A stretch of DNA of 64,000 nucleotides from Planctomycetota bacterium (GTDB taxonomy: Bacteria; Planctomycetota; JAJSAM01; JAJVHW01): the NCBI GenBank assembly GCA_024280885.1, contig JAJRPF010000023.1, forward strand, positions 1 through 64,000, in the 5' to 3' direction. A program made the position numbers and the translations under genes. Under the pieces are notes generated by a model, which made no database searches, was not told the DNA's origin, and saw only the letters and a list, made by a program, of their open reading frames with translations. This document shows positions 28,265 through 37,295 of this stretch, in pieces (within the stretch, counting starts at the first letter, position 1; each line of letters begins with the position of its first letter).

Positions 28265-30040
28265 ATGCGTCCAGAGAAACAGCCTCAGAGCGTCGATGAC
28301 TTCAAGATCCGAGAGTCAGGTGTCCCCGGCTGGGGCACGGCCAACCACGGCATCGCACCGTTCATCCGGCTGCGGCGCGGCTCCGGGATGGGTCTCGGCT
28401 CGGCCGTGCTCCTGGCGCTGCTGCTCTTCTGCGGCATCGCCGCCGTCGCGACGCTGAAGTGGCCCAACGAGTCGCGTCGTGGATTGGAAATCGCCCGCGG
28501 TGTCGCGCTGAGCGCCATCGATGACCTGGGCATCGCAGCGGGGCAGGTGACGCCGAACTCGGCCTCCGAGTCTGCTCCGTCGACAAGTGCAGAGCCAGCG
28601 TCAGCCGCCGTCGTGACCACGGCCTCGACACGGGCGCCATCCGGCGCACGCCCGGCACCTGCCCTCCGTCAGACCATCGCGTTCCAGCAGATTGCCGAGG
28701 GCCGACAGATGGCCATCCGGCGCACTGCGCGCTCGTCTTGGTCCGACGAGGGAGACTTGCAACTGGTCGTGGTCGACGACGAGGATCAGCCGGTCCCGAA
28801 CGCCCGCGTTCGGGTGGTCTCGGTGATGCCGAGCACGGCGACGACACCGTTCGACGATTTCACGGATGAGTATGGGCGCGTCGCCGTCGGCCCTCTGGGT
28901 GCCGGCTATGTCGCGATCACCATCGACGACCAGACCGTTCGGCGCACCATGCGTGCCAACATCGAAGCCGGACAGCGCACGGACGTCACTCTCGCGACGC
29001 CCGTCGGTGCCGCGGTCATTGGCGTCGTGCGAGACGCCGATGGCCGCCCCATCCCCGGCGCTACCATCCGTTCCGCCCCGCGGCCCCGCGCGCCAGGGAG
29101 CGAGGGAGTGATCGAAGACTCCCTGAAGGCCGTCTCGGACACGAACGGTGTCTACCGCATGATCAACGTACCCGTGGGCGAGCACGAACTCCTGGTCGTC
29201 GATGCGGCGCACCCGAGGAGAGTTACCCAGGTGCAGATCCTGGACGTCCCGCACCGCGGCACGCTGACGCGCGACCTCTCGTCGTCGCCGCTCGGCGCCC
29301 CTTCTCCAGCGACACGTTTGCCGAACAGCGTTGCTGCGGCCCGCTCGGAGAGTCGATCGAGCGCCCTCTCCGTTGCACGTCGCGCACCCCCGAAGCACGA
29401 GCGTGGCACGCCGTCGTCGAACCACGTCCAACGCCAGAAGACGGTCGCACTCCCATCGCGCAGCGGCGCCCCCACGCAGACGCCGGTTGCGCGGCGGGCC
29501 TCGGCCGACGCCACTGACACGAGGCTGCGTTTCCGCCTGACCGACGAGCGCGGCGAGCCCTTCGTCGGCGACGTGACGATCGCGCTCCTCCCGACCGACG
29601 GCGCCGCGCACGCGAGCACCACCAACCTCACCGTCTACGGCCGCGGCGTAGCGACGTTCGACGAGGCGATCCCGGGTTCGTACCGTATCTCGCTGCGCGC
29701 AACGGGACACGAGCCCGCGACGCTGCTCTCGGAGATCAGTCCCGGACGCAACGAGATCCGCGCGATCCTCGCGCGACTGCCCGACCCGCCCGCGCGCTAC
29801 AGGCTCCACGGCACGATCGTAGACCGCACGACGGGCCATCCGATCCCGGGCTGCCGCGTGGTTGTCCGCGGTGAGCCAGATCGCTTCGCGTTCAGCACCG
29901 TGGACGGTCGCTTCTTCGTCAGTAGCCCGGACGCCCGGCCAACCGGCGTGTGGGTCACGCACGAGGGCTACGCCTCCGAACTCGCGATCGCCCCCGTGGA
30001 CGGCCCGCTCAGCATCCGCATGACTCCCCGCAGCGAGTAG
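28265..30040 (+). CDS. Membrane-anchored protein with carboxypeptidase-regulatory-like domains, 591 aa
   Basis: The cytoplasmic N-terminus is about 40 residues, followed by one transmembrane helix (GSAVLLALLLFCGIAAVATL). Outside the membrane are at least three beta-sandwich modules of the carboxypeptidase-regulatory type: LQLVVVDDEDQPVPNARVRV, AVIGVVRDADGRPIPGATI and HGTIVDRTTGHPIPGCRVVV. A disordered Ser/Arg/Pro-rich spacer (about residues 340-415) separates the second from a further module. No enzyme active site was recognised, so it is probably a structural or adhesive envelope protein. The methyltransferase gene starts about 70 bp after its stop on the same strand. Confidence 0.8.
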   Translation: MRPEKQPQSVDDFKIRESGVPGWGTANHGIAPFIRLRRGSGMGLGSAVLLALLLFCGIAAVATLKWPNESRRGLEIARGVALSAIDDLGIAAGQVTPNSASESAPSTSAEPASAAVVTTASTRAPSGARPAPALRQTIAFQQIAEGRQMAIRRTARSSWSDEGDLQLVVVDDEDQPVPNARVRVVSVMPSTATTPFDDFTDEYGRVAVGPLGAGYVAITIDDQTVRRTMRANIEAGQRTDVTLATPVGAAVIGVVRDADGRPIPGATIRSAPRPRAPGSEGVIEDSLKAVSDTNGVYRMINVPVGEHELLVVDAAHPRRVTQVQILDVPHRGTLTRDLSSSPLGAPSPATRLPNSVAAARSESRSSALSVARRAPPKHERGTPSSNHVQRQKTVALPSRSGAPTQTPVARRASADATDTRLRFRLTDERGEPFVGDVTIALLPTDGAAHASTTNLTVYGRGVATFDEAIPGSYRISLRATGHEPATLLSEISPGRNEIRAILARLPDPPARYRLHGTIVDRTTGHPIPGCRVVVRGEPDRFAFSTVDGRFFVSSPDARPTGVWVTHEGYASELAIAPVDGPLSIRMTPRSE

Positions 30041-30107
30041 CGCGTTCGCGCGCGCGTGATCGAATTGGGCCGGGTTGCGCGGCGCCGTCCCGTACAACGA
30101 GACCGCG

Positions 30108-30809
30108 ATGCGCGACGTGCTGCACTACCACAAGGACGGGAATCCGGAGTCGGACGACGAGTCGCGCGTTGTGCTGGACTGGATCGGCCACGACCACCAA
30201 GTGCTCGAACTTGGATGTCATTCCGGTTCTCTCGCACGCGGTCTCGCCGGGAACGGCTGCGAAACAACAGGCGTCGACGTGAACGAGCAAGCACTCGCCG
30301 TCGCAGCCTCGCATCTGAAACGTTCCATCGCAGGCGACCTGGAGCGTGACGAGACGTGGCGAGCGCTCCACGGCGAACGCTTCGACGCTGTCACGCTGCT
30401 CCACGTCCTCGAGCACGTCTGCGCACCAGACGAAGTACTGCGACGCGCCGGCGATCACGTGACAGAGAACGGCATGATCGTGATCGCGTTGCCCAATCTC
30501 TGCAACGCGCGCGACCGTCTGGCCATCTTGCGCGGCCGCTTCGACTACACGGATCACGGCGTGATGGACCGAACCCATCTGCGTTTCTTCACGCAGCGCA
30601 CGGCACGCGCGCTGATCGCCGAGGCCGGTCTCGAGATCACCGACTACGCCGCACCACTGTCCATCAGCCCGCTATCGGAGCTGGCCGACCACCTTCCGCT
30701 GCTCCATCGCGCACGCTTCACGCTGGCCAGGCGCCGACCGTTCCAGCGCTGGTTCAGCAACGGATTGACCGATGTGGTCATGCTCTTTCGCTGCCGCGTC
30801 CTTCGCTGA
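30108..30809 (+). CDS. SAM-dependent methyltransferase (class I), 233 aa
   Basis: A Rossmann-type methyltransferase. Motif I is VLELGCHSGSLARGL, with the acidic residue at the end of strand 2 in TTGVDVNEQAL. The post-motif segment FDAVTLLHVLEHV precedes a helix that ends in DHVTENGMIVIALPN. Its order and spacing match small-molecule or glycan methyltransferases of the type found near polysaccharide genes (Methyltransf_23/11 style). The ATG at 30108 was chosen; a TTG at 30075 would lengthen it by 11 residues. The substrate cannot be predicted. Neighbouring exporter genes give no clear link. Confidence 0.85.
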   Translation: MRDVLHYHKDGNPESDDESRVVLDWIGHDHQVLELGCHSGSLARGLAGNGCETTGVDVNEQALAVAASHLKRSIAGDLERDETWRALHGERFDAVTLLHVLEHVCAPDEVLRRAGDHVTENGMIVIALPNLCNARDRLAILRGRFDYTDHGVMDRTHLRFFTQRTARALIAEAGLEITDYAAPLSISPLSELADHLPLLHRARFTLARRRPFQRWFSNGLTDVVMLFRCRVLR

Positions 30810-30911
30810 ACACGGCATCGGGGTGGGCCACGTGAGCTCGTCAACTGGCGTCGCGTCTCCCACAGACCGAGTACGATGCGCTTCTCACGCACGCGCAGCG
30901 GAGGTCTCTTC

Positions 30912-31145
30912 ATGACGGGCTACGAGAGGACGTTCACCGGATTGCTTGTCGGCATGAACGCGATGCTGCTGCTCGGGCAGATCTGGCCGCAGGGTGCGCC
31001 GCCATTCGCGCGCACGGCGAACATCGTGGTCTTGACCCTCCATCGGGTGTTCTTGGCGACGCGCCTGCGACGCGCACGGCCGCGACTTACGCCTCATTCC
31101 CCCACGTCTCACTCCGCCCAGCAGTCCACAACCCGTTATTCATAG
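30912..31145 (+). CDS. Small membrane protein, 77 aa
   Basis: The start MTGYERTFTGLLVGMNAMLL is preceded by GGAGG at a good distance (CGGAGGTCTCTTC), which is the main reason to believe this gene. One hydrophobic segment (GLLVGMNAMLLLGQIW) is followed by a second amphipathic stretch and a basic, Ser-rich tail. No family was recognised. It sits between the methyltransferase and the MATE exporter, all on the plus strand. The frame could be chance, because GC-rich DNA makes long open frames easily. Confidence 0.45.
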   Translation: MTGYERTFTGLLVGMNAMLLLGQIWPQGAPPFARTANIVVLTLHRVFLATRLRRARPRLTPHSPTSHSAQQSTTRYS

Positions 31146-31176
31146 CGTCGGCAGCTCTGGCCCGACGCGTCGTCGG

Positions 31177-32484
31177 GTGTTGCAGATCGCGTGGCCGATC
31201 ATTCTTGCGAATGCGTCGTCGCCGCTGCTCGGGCTGACGGACACCGCGGTCATCGGCAATCGCGGGACCGTCGCGGCGTTGGGCGCGATCGCGCTCGGCG
31301 CCTTGATCTTCAACTTCGTCTACTGGGCCTTCGGCTTCCTCCGGATGGCGACGACGGGTTTCATCGCACAGGCCGATGGCGCCCGCGACGAACCCGAGGT
31401 CCGTCTATCGGTCGCTCGCCCGCTCGTCATCGGTGCCGGGATCGGCGTCGCGCTCTTCGCGTTGCAGTGGCCTATTCAGCGCGGAGCGCTGTGGCTACTG
31501 GATGCCGGCCCCGAGGTCGAGTCGATCGCAGCGGATTACTTCCGCGTCCGAATCTGGGGCGCCCCGGCGTGCCTGGCGACGTTCGCGCTGATGGGCACAC
31601 TGATCGGGCTCGGCGAGTCGCGCCGCCTGCTGATCGTGCAACTCTTCTTGAACGGACTGAACGTCGCGCTCGACGTATTCTTCGCGGGCGTTCTCGACAT
31701 GGGCGCCGTCGGCGTCGCGCTTGGAACCGTAATCGCGGAGTGGACGAGCCTCTTCCTGGCACTCTGGATCGTCCGTCGCTTGCTGCCGAAGCGACACGTG
31801 GACGCGCAACCGTTCGTCGCGTGGGCACGTGTGCTGGACCGCTCCGCCCTGAAGGGTCTACTGGGCGCGCACGCGGACATCATGGCCCGCACGATCTTCC
31901 TGTTGGGAGGCTTCGCGTGGTTCACGAACGAGAGTGCGCGCTTCGGCGACAACACCCTCGCAGCAAATCATCTACTCCTGCAGATCGTGTCGTTCAGCGC
32001 ATTCTTCCTCGACGGCTTCGCCTTCGCGACCGAGTCGTTCGTCGGTCGCGCGAAGGGCGCGCGCGATCTCCCTGCATTTGACCGCGCGGTGCGGCGCACG
32101 ACGGAGTTGGCGGTGCTCTCGGCGTTCGTCCTCGCGGCACTGATCCTGTTGTTCGGAAGAGCAGGCGTGGACCTCCTGACAGAGCACGCGACTGTCCGTG
32201 AGGTCGCACATTCTCGAATCGGCCACGTCGCCGTCTACGTCGGGGTTTCCGTATGGGCTTTCCAACTCGACGGGATTTTCATCGGCGCGACGCGCACACG
32301 GGCGATGGCTGTCGCCGCACTTGTGGCCCTCGTGCTCTTCCTCGGCCTCTCGTCAGCGCTCGTTCCACGCTTCGACAACCAAGGGCTGTGGATCGCGTTC
32401 ATCGGCTACGTCGTGCTGCGCGGGATCAGCCTCGGCGTACGTCTGCCGTCGCTCCGCCGTTCGATCGCCGCAGCCCCCGGATGA
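31177..32484 (+). CDS. MATE-family efflux protein (DinF-like), 435 aa
   Basis: About 12 predicted transmembrane helices in two homologous halves. The opening ALPIILANASSPLLGLTDT-like segment (IAWPIILANASSPLLGLTD) with TAVIG is diagnostic for the MATE family, and the second half has the corresponding SFSAFFLDGFAFATESFVG. MATE proteins export cationic compounds or, in DinF relatives, other small molecules, driven by Na+ or H+. The start is uncertain: GTG at 31177 is used, and the reading frame is open upstream with conserved-looking residues (SGPTRRR), so a few more residues may belong to it. Confidence 0.9.
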   Translation: MLQIAWPIILANASSPLLGLTDTAVIGNRGTVAALGAIALGALIFNFVYWAFGFLRMATTGFIAQADGARDEPEVRLSVARPLVIGAGIGVALFALQWPIQRGALWLLDAGPEVESIAADYFRVRIWGAPACLATFALMGTLIGLGESRRLLIVQLFLNGLNVALDVFFAGVLDMGAVGVALGTVIAEWTSLFLALWIVRRLLPKRHVDAQPFVAWARVLDRSALKGLLGAHADIMARTIFLLGGFAWFTNESARFGDNTLAANHLLLQIVSFSAFFLDGFAFATESFVGRAKGARDLPAFDRAVRRTTELAVLSAFVLAALILLFGRAGVDLLTEHATVREVAHSRIGHVAVYVGVSVWAFQLDGIFIGATRTRAMAVAALVALVLFLGLSSALVPRFDNQGLWIAFIGYVVLRGISLGVRLPSLRRSIAAAPG

Positions 32485-32508
32485 GACCGGGGAGCACGCC
32501 GACGCGGA

Positions 32509-33255
32509 TCAATCCTGCGCGCCACCTTTGACCGGTAGTTGCATGACCGTGAGTTGCACTCGTCGCGCCTCCGATGCGGCTTCGCGCAACGCCGCGCGCG
32601 CCGCCGGAGACCATCCGCGCGCGCGCGCCGACGCGGCCCGCTCCGGCGCATCGTCGCCCAGCCCCGCACCCGTTTGTTGCTTGAGAAGAAGCAGAATCTG
32701 ATCGCGTAAACGCTGCGGATCCTTCACGCCGCGCAGGTGGCCACTGTGCCCCACAGCGGCGTGCCCTTTCTGTGGCTCGGCAGGCGCGGAGCCACCGGCT
32801 GTCGAGACGACCACATCGCTGATCCCGAACACGCGCTCGAGCGGTCCCTGCGTCACCGTCACGTTCTGGACGTTCGCGAAGGTCAACGTGATCTCGCGCT
32901 GATTCCAGATGCCCTCGCGAATGAGCAGGCTCTTGTCGGTGATGACGTACCAACGCAGTTCATAGTCGAGCCCGATCACGAGGAAGTTCAGGATCGCTCC
33001 ACCGACCACCATCGCGACGCCGATCAGTTCGAGGATCGCCCACCACGAATTCTGATTCCGCATGAAGAACATCACGACGGCCGCGCCGAAGATGGCCGTT
33101 GCCAGCTGCGCGGCCCAGCGCAGACGTAGGTAATTGAGATAGCCCGGCGCCGCACGTTCAACCGTCAGAACCTCGTGCGCTCCGACGGGCGGCGCCGGCG
33201 GATCCCGTTCGAGCTTGAGCAGCGGCAGAACGAGACGACCGACCGCCCCGGTCAC
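32509..33255 (-). CDS. Bacterial PH-domain (bPH2, YdbS/YdbT-like) membrane protein, 248 aa
   Basis: Two transmembrane helices (about residues 50-95) precede a bPH2 domain: YELRWYVITDKSLLIREGIW, then QREITLTFANVQNVTVTQGPLERVFGIS with the closing STAGG. That pattern (ITxxxLxIxxG...IPxxxIQxVxxxQxxxxRxxG) is characteristic. A low-complexity Ala/Arg-rich tail follows. The GTG start overlaps the stop of the upstream gene in GTGA, so it is co-translated with a second PH-domain gene. Proteins of this kind act in envelope stress or membrane homeostasis, but the role is mostly unproven. Confidence 0.88.
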   Translation of the reverse strand: MTGAVGRLVLPLLKLERDPPAPPVGAHEVLTVERAAPGYLNYLRLRWAAQLATAIFGAAVVMFFMRNQNSWWAILELIGVAMVVGGAILNFLVIGLDYELRWYVITDKSLLIREGIWNQREITLTFANVQNVTVTQGPLERVFGISDVVVSTAGGSAPAEPQKGHAAVGHSGHLRGVKDPQRLRDQILLLLKQQTGAGLGDDAPERAASARARGWSPAARAALREAASEARRVQLTVMQLPVKGGAQD

Positions 33256-33887
33256 GACTCACCGCCTGACGCGTCGTGCGGGCTCTCGGTCTGCGCATCC
33301 GAAGCGGTATCCGGCACGGCAGCCGTATCGGTCTCGGGAGCAGGCGCGGGCGCGCCGAGCCGGTCGTTCACTGCGCGCAGCGCGTCCCGGATTTCGAGGA
33401 GCAGCGCGGCGGGATCGTCATCGCCCTCGTCCGGCCCTGAACCGGTGTCCTCGCCGTCCGATGTGAGCCCACGCATCCGGGCATAGAGGAAGTCGCGGAT
33501 CAGTTCGAAGTCCTGGACGCCGACGATCTCAGCCTCGGCGGCACCGCTCCCCGATGCCGTCTGCACACTGACCGTTCCGATCCCGAGCCAGCGCTCCACG
33601 ATGTTGCGTGTGACGTGGATGTCCTGGATCCGCGGATACGTGAGGTGGTTCTCGCGCCGAAACAGGATGCCCCACGAAACCGAGATGCCGTCGTCTCCGA
33701 ACGTGTAGCGCAGAGTGACGTAGCGGAAGTAGAGCGGCACGAAGACGAAGGGGAAGCCGGGCCCCGACGCCAGCGCGATCAAGAAGTAGAGCGTCAGAAG
33801 CGACGACTTGGGGCGCGTGATCGCCTGGACGGTCGCATCGCGTTCTGCAGTCGGTGTGCTATTCGCGGCAGAGAGTTCGTATTCCAC
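33252..33887 (-). CDS. Bacterial PH-domain (bPH2-like) membrane protein, 211 aa
   Basis: A hydrophobic pair (LLTLYFLIALASGPGFPFVF then VPLYF) is followed by the bPH2 core: LRYTFGDDGISVSWGILFRR, then ENHLTYPRIQDIHVTRNIVE and RWLGIGTVSVQTASGSG. The C-terminus is acidic and probably disordered (GEDTGSGPDEGDDDP), followed by a helical stretch and a Pro/Ala-rich tail. It is the first gene of a two-gene transcript with another bPH2 protein; in many bacteria such proteins come in pairs. The promoter must lie in the 150 bp between this gene and the divergent DUF1294 gene. Confidence 0.85.
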   Translation of the reverse strand: MEYELSAANSTPTAERDATVQAITRPKSSLLTLYFLIALASGPGFPFVFVPLYFRYVTLRYTFGDDGISVSWGILFRRENHLTYPRIQDIHVTRNIVERWLGIGTVSVQTASGSGAAEAEIVGVQDFELIRDFLYARMRGLTSDGEDTGSGPDEGDDDPAALLLEIRDALRAVNDRLGAPAPAPETDTAAVPDTASDAQTESPHDASGGES

Positions 33888-34039
33888 GTCGCCGAGAGTA
33901 CACAGCCGCGCGAAGACGACAAGCGTGGGCCGCGACGGCAGCCGTCGCCGCTCGACGCTGATGCCTCTCGGTGATGACGCGGCTCCCTGATGTCGACACT
34001 CCCTGATGTCTGGGGCGCAGCGCCACTGCGGGCAGTAGG

Positions 34040-34339
34040 ATGCGCGGTACCATGTGGCCCTGGATCTCCGGCAGTCTCGCTGCGCTCAATCTGATCGCGT
34101 TCCTTGCGCAGGGTCTCGACAAGTGGCGCGCGCGCCGCAACTGCCGCCGGACGCCGGAGGCGACGCTTCTCCTGCTGGCCGTGCCGCTCGCGACGCCGGG
34201 CGCCTGGGCCGGCATGCATGTCTTCCATCACAAGGTCTCGAAGAGCTCGTTCAAATGGAAAATGGCGGCGGTGACGCTGCTCAACCTGATCATCGCCGCA
34301 GCACTTGTCTTCGCTGCCGGTCGCTGGGATTGGGTCTGA
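34040..34339 (+). CDS. DUF1294-family small membrane protein, 99 aa
   Basis: Three predicted transmembrane helices. The conserved DUF1294 pattern is clear: FLAQGLDKWRARRNCRRTPE, then LLLLAVPLATPGAWAGMHVF, then HHKVSKSSFKWKM. Function is unknown; some family members are fused to cold-shock domains. An alternative start at 34052 (MWPWISG) is four codons downstream. The first uvrA paralogue starts 55 bp after its stop, on the same strand. Confidence 0.85.
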   Translation: MRGTMWPWISGSLAALNLIAFLAQGLDKWRARRNCRRTPEATLLLLAVPLATPGAWAGMHVFHHKVSKSSFKWKMAAVTLLNLIIAAALVFAAGRWDWV

Positions 34340-34394
34340 CGGTGCGACGCGAAACGTACGTCTCGTACGGTGTCCTCTGCCAGATCTGACGACC

Positions 34395-37295
34395 GTGTCG
34401 CAGCCCCCCACCCCCGAGGACCCGGCACCGATCCGCCTGCGTGGCGTGCGCCAGAACAATCTGCGTGGAATCGATGTCGACTTCCCCTACGACGCGCTGA
34501 CCGTCGTCACCGGTGTCTCCGGAAGCGGCAAGTCGTCGCTGGTCTTCGACACCCTCTACGCGGAGGGACAACGGCGCTATGTCGAGTCATTCTCGGCGTA
34601 CGCGCGGCAGTTCCTCGATCGCATGCCGCGCCCACTCGCCGAGAGCATCGACGACCTTCCGCCAGCCGTGGCGGTCGAGCAGCGTAATCCCGTGCGGACG
34701 TCGCGGTCCACCGTCGGCACAATGACCGAGTTGACCGACCATCTGAAGCTGCTCTTCGCGAAGGCCGCGGAGTTATTCTGCCCCGATTGCGGTGAACGCG
34801 TCACGCGAGAGTCGGCCGCGCATGTCGCCGACGCGTTCGAGGCGCTGCCCGACGGGACGCGCGTCGTCCTCTCGTTCCCGTTACCCGACGCATCGGGACT
34901 GCCCTGGAAGGAGCAGATGGCGGGGCTGAGCGCCGCGGGGCTCACGCGCGTTGTCGATCCGGTATCGGGGAGGGCCGTCGATGGATCGCAATTCGACACG
35001 CGCCCCGCAAACGATGTGCACGTCGTGCTCGACCGCGTGATCGTCGGGAAGACAGAGCGCTCGCGCATATTGGACTCCGCAGAACAGGGCTTCCAGCTCG
35101 GTCGGGGTCGCGTCGACTTGCGCGCGCAGCAGGACGCCGAGGCGCAGTCCGAGGGAGAGCGGCCCGCGTTGCGCTTCTCCGACGGCCTGCATTGCGCGCG
35201 CTGCGACCGACGCTTCAAGGACGCCGTCGCCAATCTGTTCTCATTCAACTCGCCGCTCGGTGCGTGCCCCGAGTGTCGGGGCTTCGGACGCACGATCGAT
35301 CTGGATCCGGACGCAGTCGTACCCGATCCGTCACTCTCGCTGGCGAAGGGCGCCATCCGCCCGTGGATGACGCCCCGCACGCGCACGTTGCGCGCTGCGC
35401 TACGCGAGTTCGCGGACGAGCGTGGGATCGCGTTCGAGGCCCCATGGCGTGAGCTGTCGGACGCGGATCGACACGCGGTGATCGAAGGCGACGCGGCGTT
35501 CGGCGGCGTGCGCGGTTGGATGAAGCGCCTGGAGAAGAAGACGTACAAGATGCGCGTACGTGTGCTGCTCTCGCGCTATCGCAAATACGTCGAGTGTGCT
35601 CTCTGTCGCGGAGCACGACGCCGGCCCGAAGCGCTGTGGTGGCTCCTCGGCGGGCGCCATATCTACACGTGGGAGACGCTCCCCATCGCCGACGCGCGCG
35701 CTGCGCTGCGCGGGCTTGAACTGGAGGGGCGGGCGGCCGACGTCGTCGCCGTGGTGCGCGACGCGGTCGACGCTCGACTCTCGTATCTCACCGACGTCGG
35801 ATTGGGCTATCTGACACTCGATCGCGCCACGCGCACGCTCTCGGGCGGGGAGTTCCAGCGTGTGAATCTCGCCACGGCACTCGGCGCTGCGCTCGTGAAC
35901 ACACTCTACGTGCTCGACGAGCCGTCGATCGGCCTGCACCCCCGCGACACGCATCGCCTGCTCGGAATTCTCGGCCAGTTGCGTGATCGTGGGAACACGC
36001 TCGTCGTCGTCGAACACGATCCCGATACGATCCTGGCCGCCGATCATGTGATCGACCTGGGTCCAGGTGCCGGAGAGCACGGCGGGACGCTGCTCTACGC
36101 GGGCCCGGTGGCCGGGTTGCGCGACGACCGCAAGTCCCTGACCGCGCGTTTCCTCCGCGGCGAGGAGCGCGTGCACACGCCGCGCGCGACGCCACGCGAG
36201 CCCCTTGGCGAACTGACGCTGCGGGGCGCGCGAGGGCACAACCTCCGCGATGTCGATCTCGTACTTCCGACGGGTTGCTTCATCGCCGTCGTCGGCGTCT
36301 CCGGCTCGGGCAAGAGCACGCTCATCACGGAGACCCTCGTCCCGGCAGTCCGGCGGGCGCTCGGCGACAGCGCCCCTACGTGTCTCGCGTTCGATGCGCT
36401 CACGGGCAGCGACATCTTCGCGCGCTGCGACCTCGTCGATCAGGCCCCAATCGGACGCACACCGCGCTCGAATCCGGCAACGTATTCCGGCGCCATGACG
36501 CGCCTGCGCGCGCTCCTCGCGAAGACCGAGATCGCGCAGCGTCTGAAGCTGCGGCCGAAGGCGTTCTCGTTCAACACGCGCGGTGGACGCTGTCCCGCGT
36601 GCGAGGGCGCTGGCGTCGAGGTGCTCGAGATGCAGTTCCTGGCCGACGTGCAGATTCCGTGCGAGGAATGCAACGGACGGCGCTTCAAGCCGGAGATCCT
36701 GCTCGTGCGCTACCGCGGTAAGGATGTGAATGGCATTCTGGACCTTCCGATCGACGACGCTCTCGCGTTCTTCGATCCAGGCGCAGCGGTGCACGAACTC
36801 GGACCTACGGCGCGCACGATCGCAACGAAGATCATCCGTGACCTGCGACCGCTCGCCGACGTCGGGCTCGGCTACCTGCGTCTCGGTCAGTCGGCGACGA
36901 CTCTCTCGGGCGGCGAGGCGCAACGCCTGAAGCTCGCGGGCCATCTCAAGCTTTCGCGGGGGACGCGCGGCGGACGCGGAAAACGCGCGCTCTTCGTGTT
37001 GGACGAACCGACGACCGGGTTGCATCTCGCCGATGTGCGTGTCCTGCTGCAGTGCCTCGATCGGCTGGCCGATGCGGGCCACACAGTCGTCGTCATCGAG
37101 CACCATCTCTCCGTCGTCGCGGCGGCAGATCACGTCATCGAGTTGGGTCCAGAGGGCGGTGCGCGCGGCGGGCTGATCGTGGCGACGGGAACGCCCACGG
37201 AGATTGCGGGCGGCACGACACCCACCGCGTCTCACCTCGCATGCGAACTCGCCCGCGTGGGGGCACCGGGCACAGCGCCGGAAGTCACACCATGA
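34395..37295 (+). CDS. uvrA: UvrA-type excinuclease ATPase, paralogue 1, 966 aa
   Basis: A double ABC ATPase of the nucleotide-excision repair family. Walker A motifs lie at residues 40-48 (GVSGSGKSS) and 634-642 (GVSGSGKST), and signature motifs are LSGGEFQRV and LSGGEAQRL. Zinc cysteines occur in FCPDCG, HCARCDRRF with GACPECRGFG, and GRCPACEGAG with IPCEECNGRRF. The normally strict DQKTTSxNPRSTVGT segment is changed to EQRNPVRTSRSTVGT, which marks a non-canonical branch. GTG at 34395 was chosen so that the protein begins near VSQPPTPEDPAP; upstream starts would overlap DUF1294. Its stop overlaps the start of a second uvrA. UvrB or UvrC is not in this window. A canonical uvrA probably exists elsewhere. 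Confidence 0.9.
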   Translation: MSQPPTPEDPAPIRLRGVRQNNLRGIDVDFPYDALTVVTGVSGSGKSSLVFDTLYAEGQRRYVESFSAYARQFLDRMPRPLAESIDDLPPAVAVEQRNPVRTSRSTVGTMTELTDHLKLLFAKAAELFCPDCGERVTRESAAHVADAFEALPDGTRVVLSFPLPDASGLPWKEQMAGLSAAGLTRVVDPVSGRAVDGSQFDTRPANDVHVVLDRVIVGKTERSRILDSAEQGFQLGRGRVDLRAQQDAEAQSEGERPALRFSDGLHCARCDRRFKDAVANLFSFNSPLGACPECRGFGRTIDLDPDAVVPDPSLSLAKGAIRPWMTPRTRTLRAALREFADERGIAFEAPWRELSDADRHAVIEGDAAFGGVRGWMKRLEKKTYKMRVRVLLSRYRKYVECALCRGARRRPEALWWLLGGRHIYTWETLPIADARAALRGLELEGRAADVVAVVRDAVDARLSYLTDVGLGYLTLDRATRTLSGGEFQRVNLATALGAALVNTLYVLDEPSIGLHPRDTHRLLGILGQLRDRGNTLVVVEHDPDTILAADHVIDLGPGAGEHGGTLLYAGPVAGLRDDRKSLTARFLRGEERVHTPRATPREPLGELTLRGARGHNLRDVDLVLPTGCFIAVVGVSGSGKSTLITETLVPAVRRALGDSAPTCLAFDALTGSDIFARCDLVDQAPIGRTPRSNPATYSGAMTRLRALLAKTEIAQRLKLRPKAFSFNTRGGRCPACEGAGVEVLEMQFLADVQIPCEECNGRRFKPEILLVRYRGKDVNGILDLPIDDALAFFDPGAAVHELGPTARTIATKIIRDLRPLADVGLGYLRLGQSATTLSGGEAQRLKLAGHLKLSRGTRGGRGKRALFVLDEPTTGLHLADVRVLLQCLDRLADAGHTVVVIEHHLSVVAAADHVIELGPEGGARGGLIVATGTPTEIAGGTTPTASHLACELARVGAPGTAPEVTP

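Noticed and set aside
35400..37235. A long minus-strand open frame opposite the first uvrA paralogue
   Set aside because: The plus strand encodes complete UvrA motifs; the opposite frame shows no domain and no ribosome binding site.
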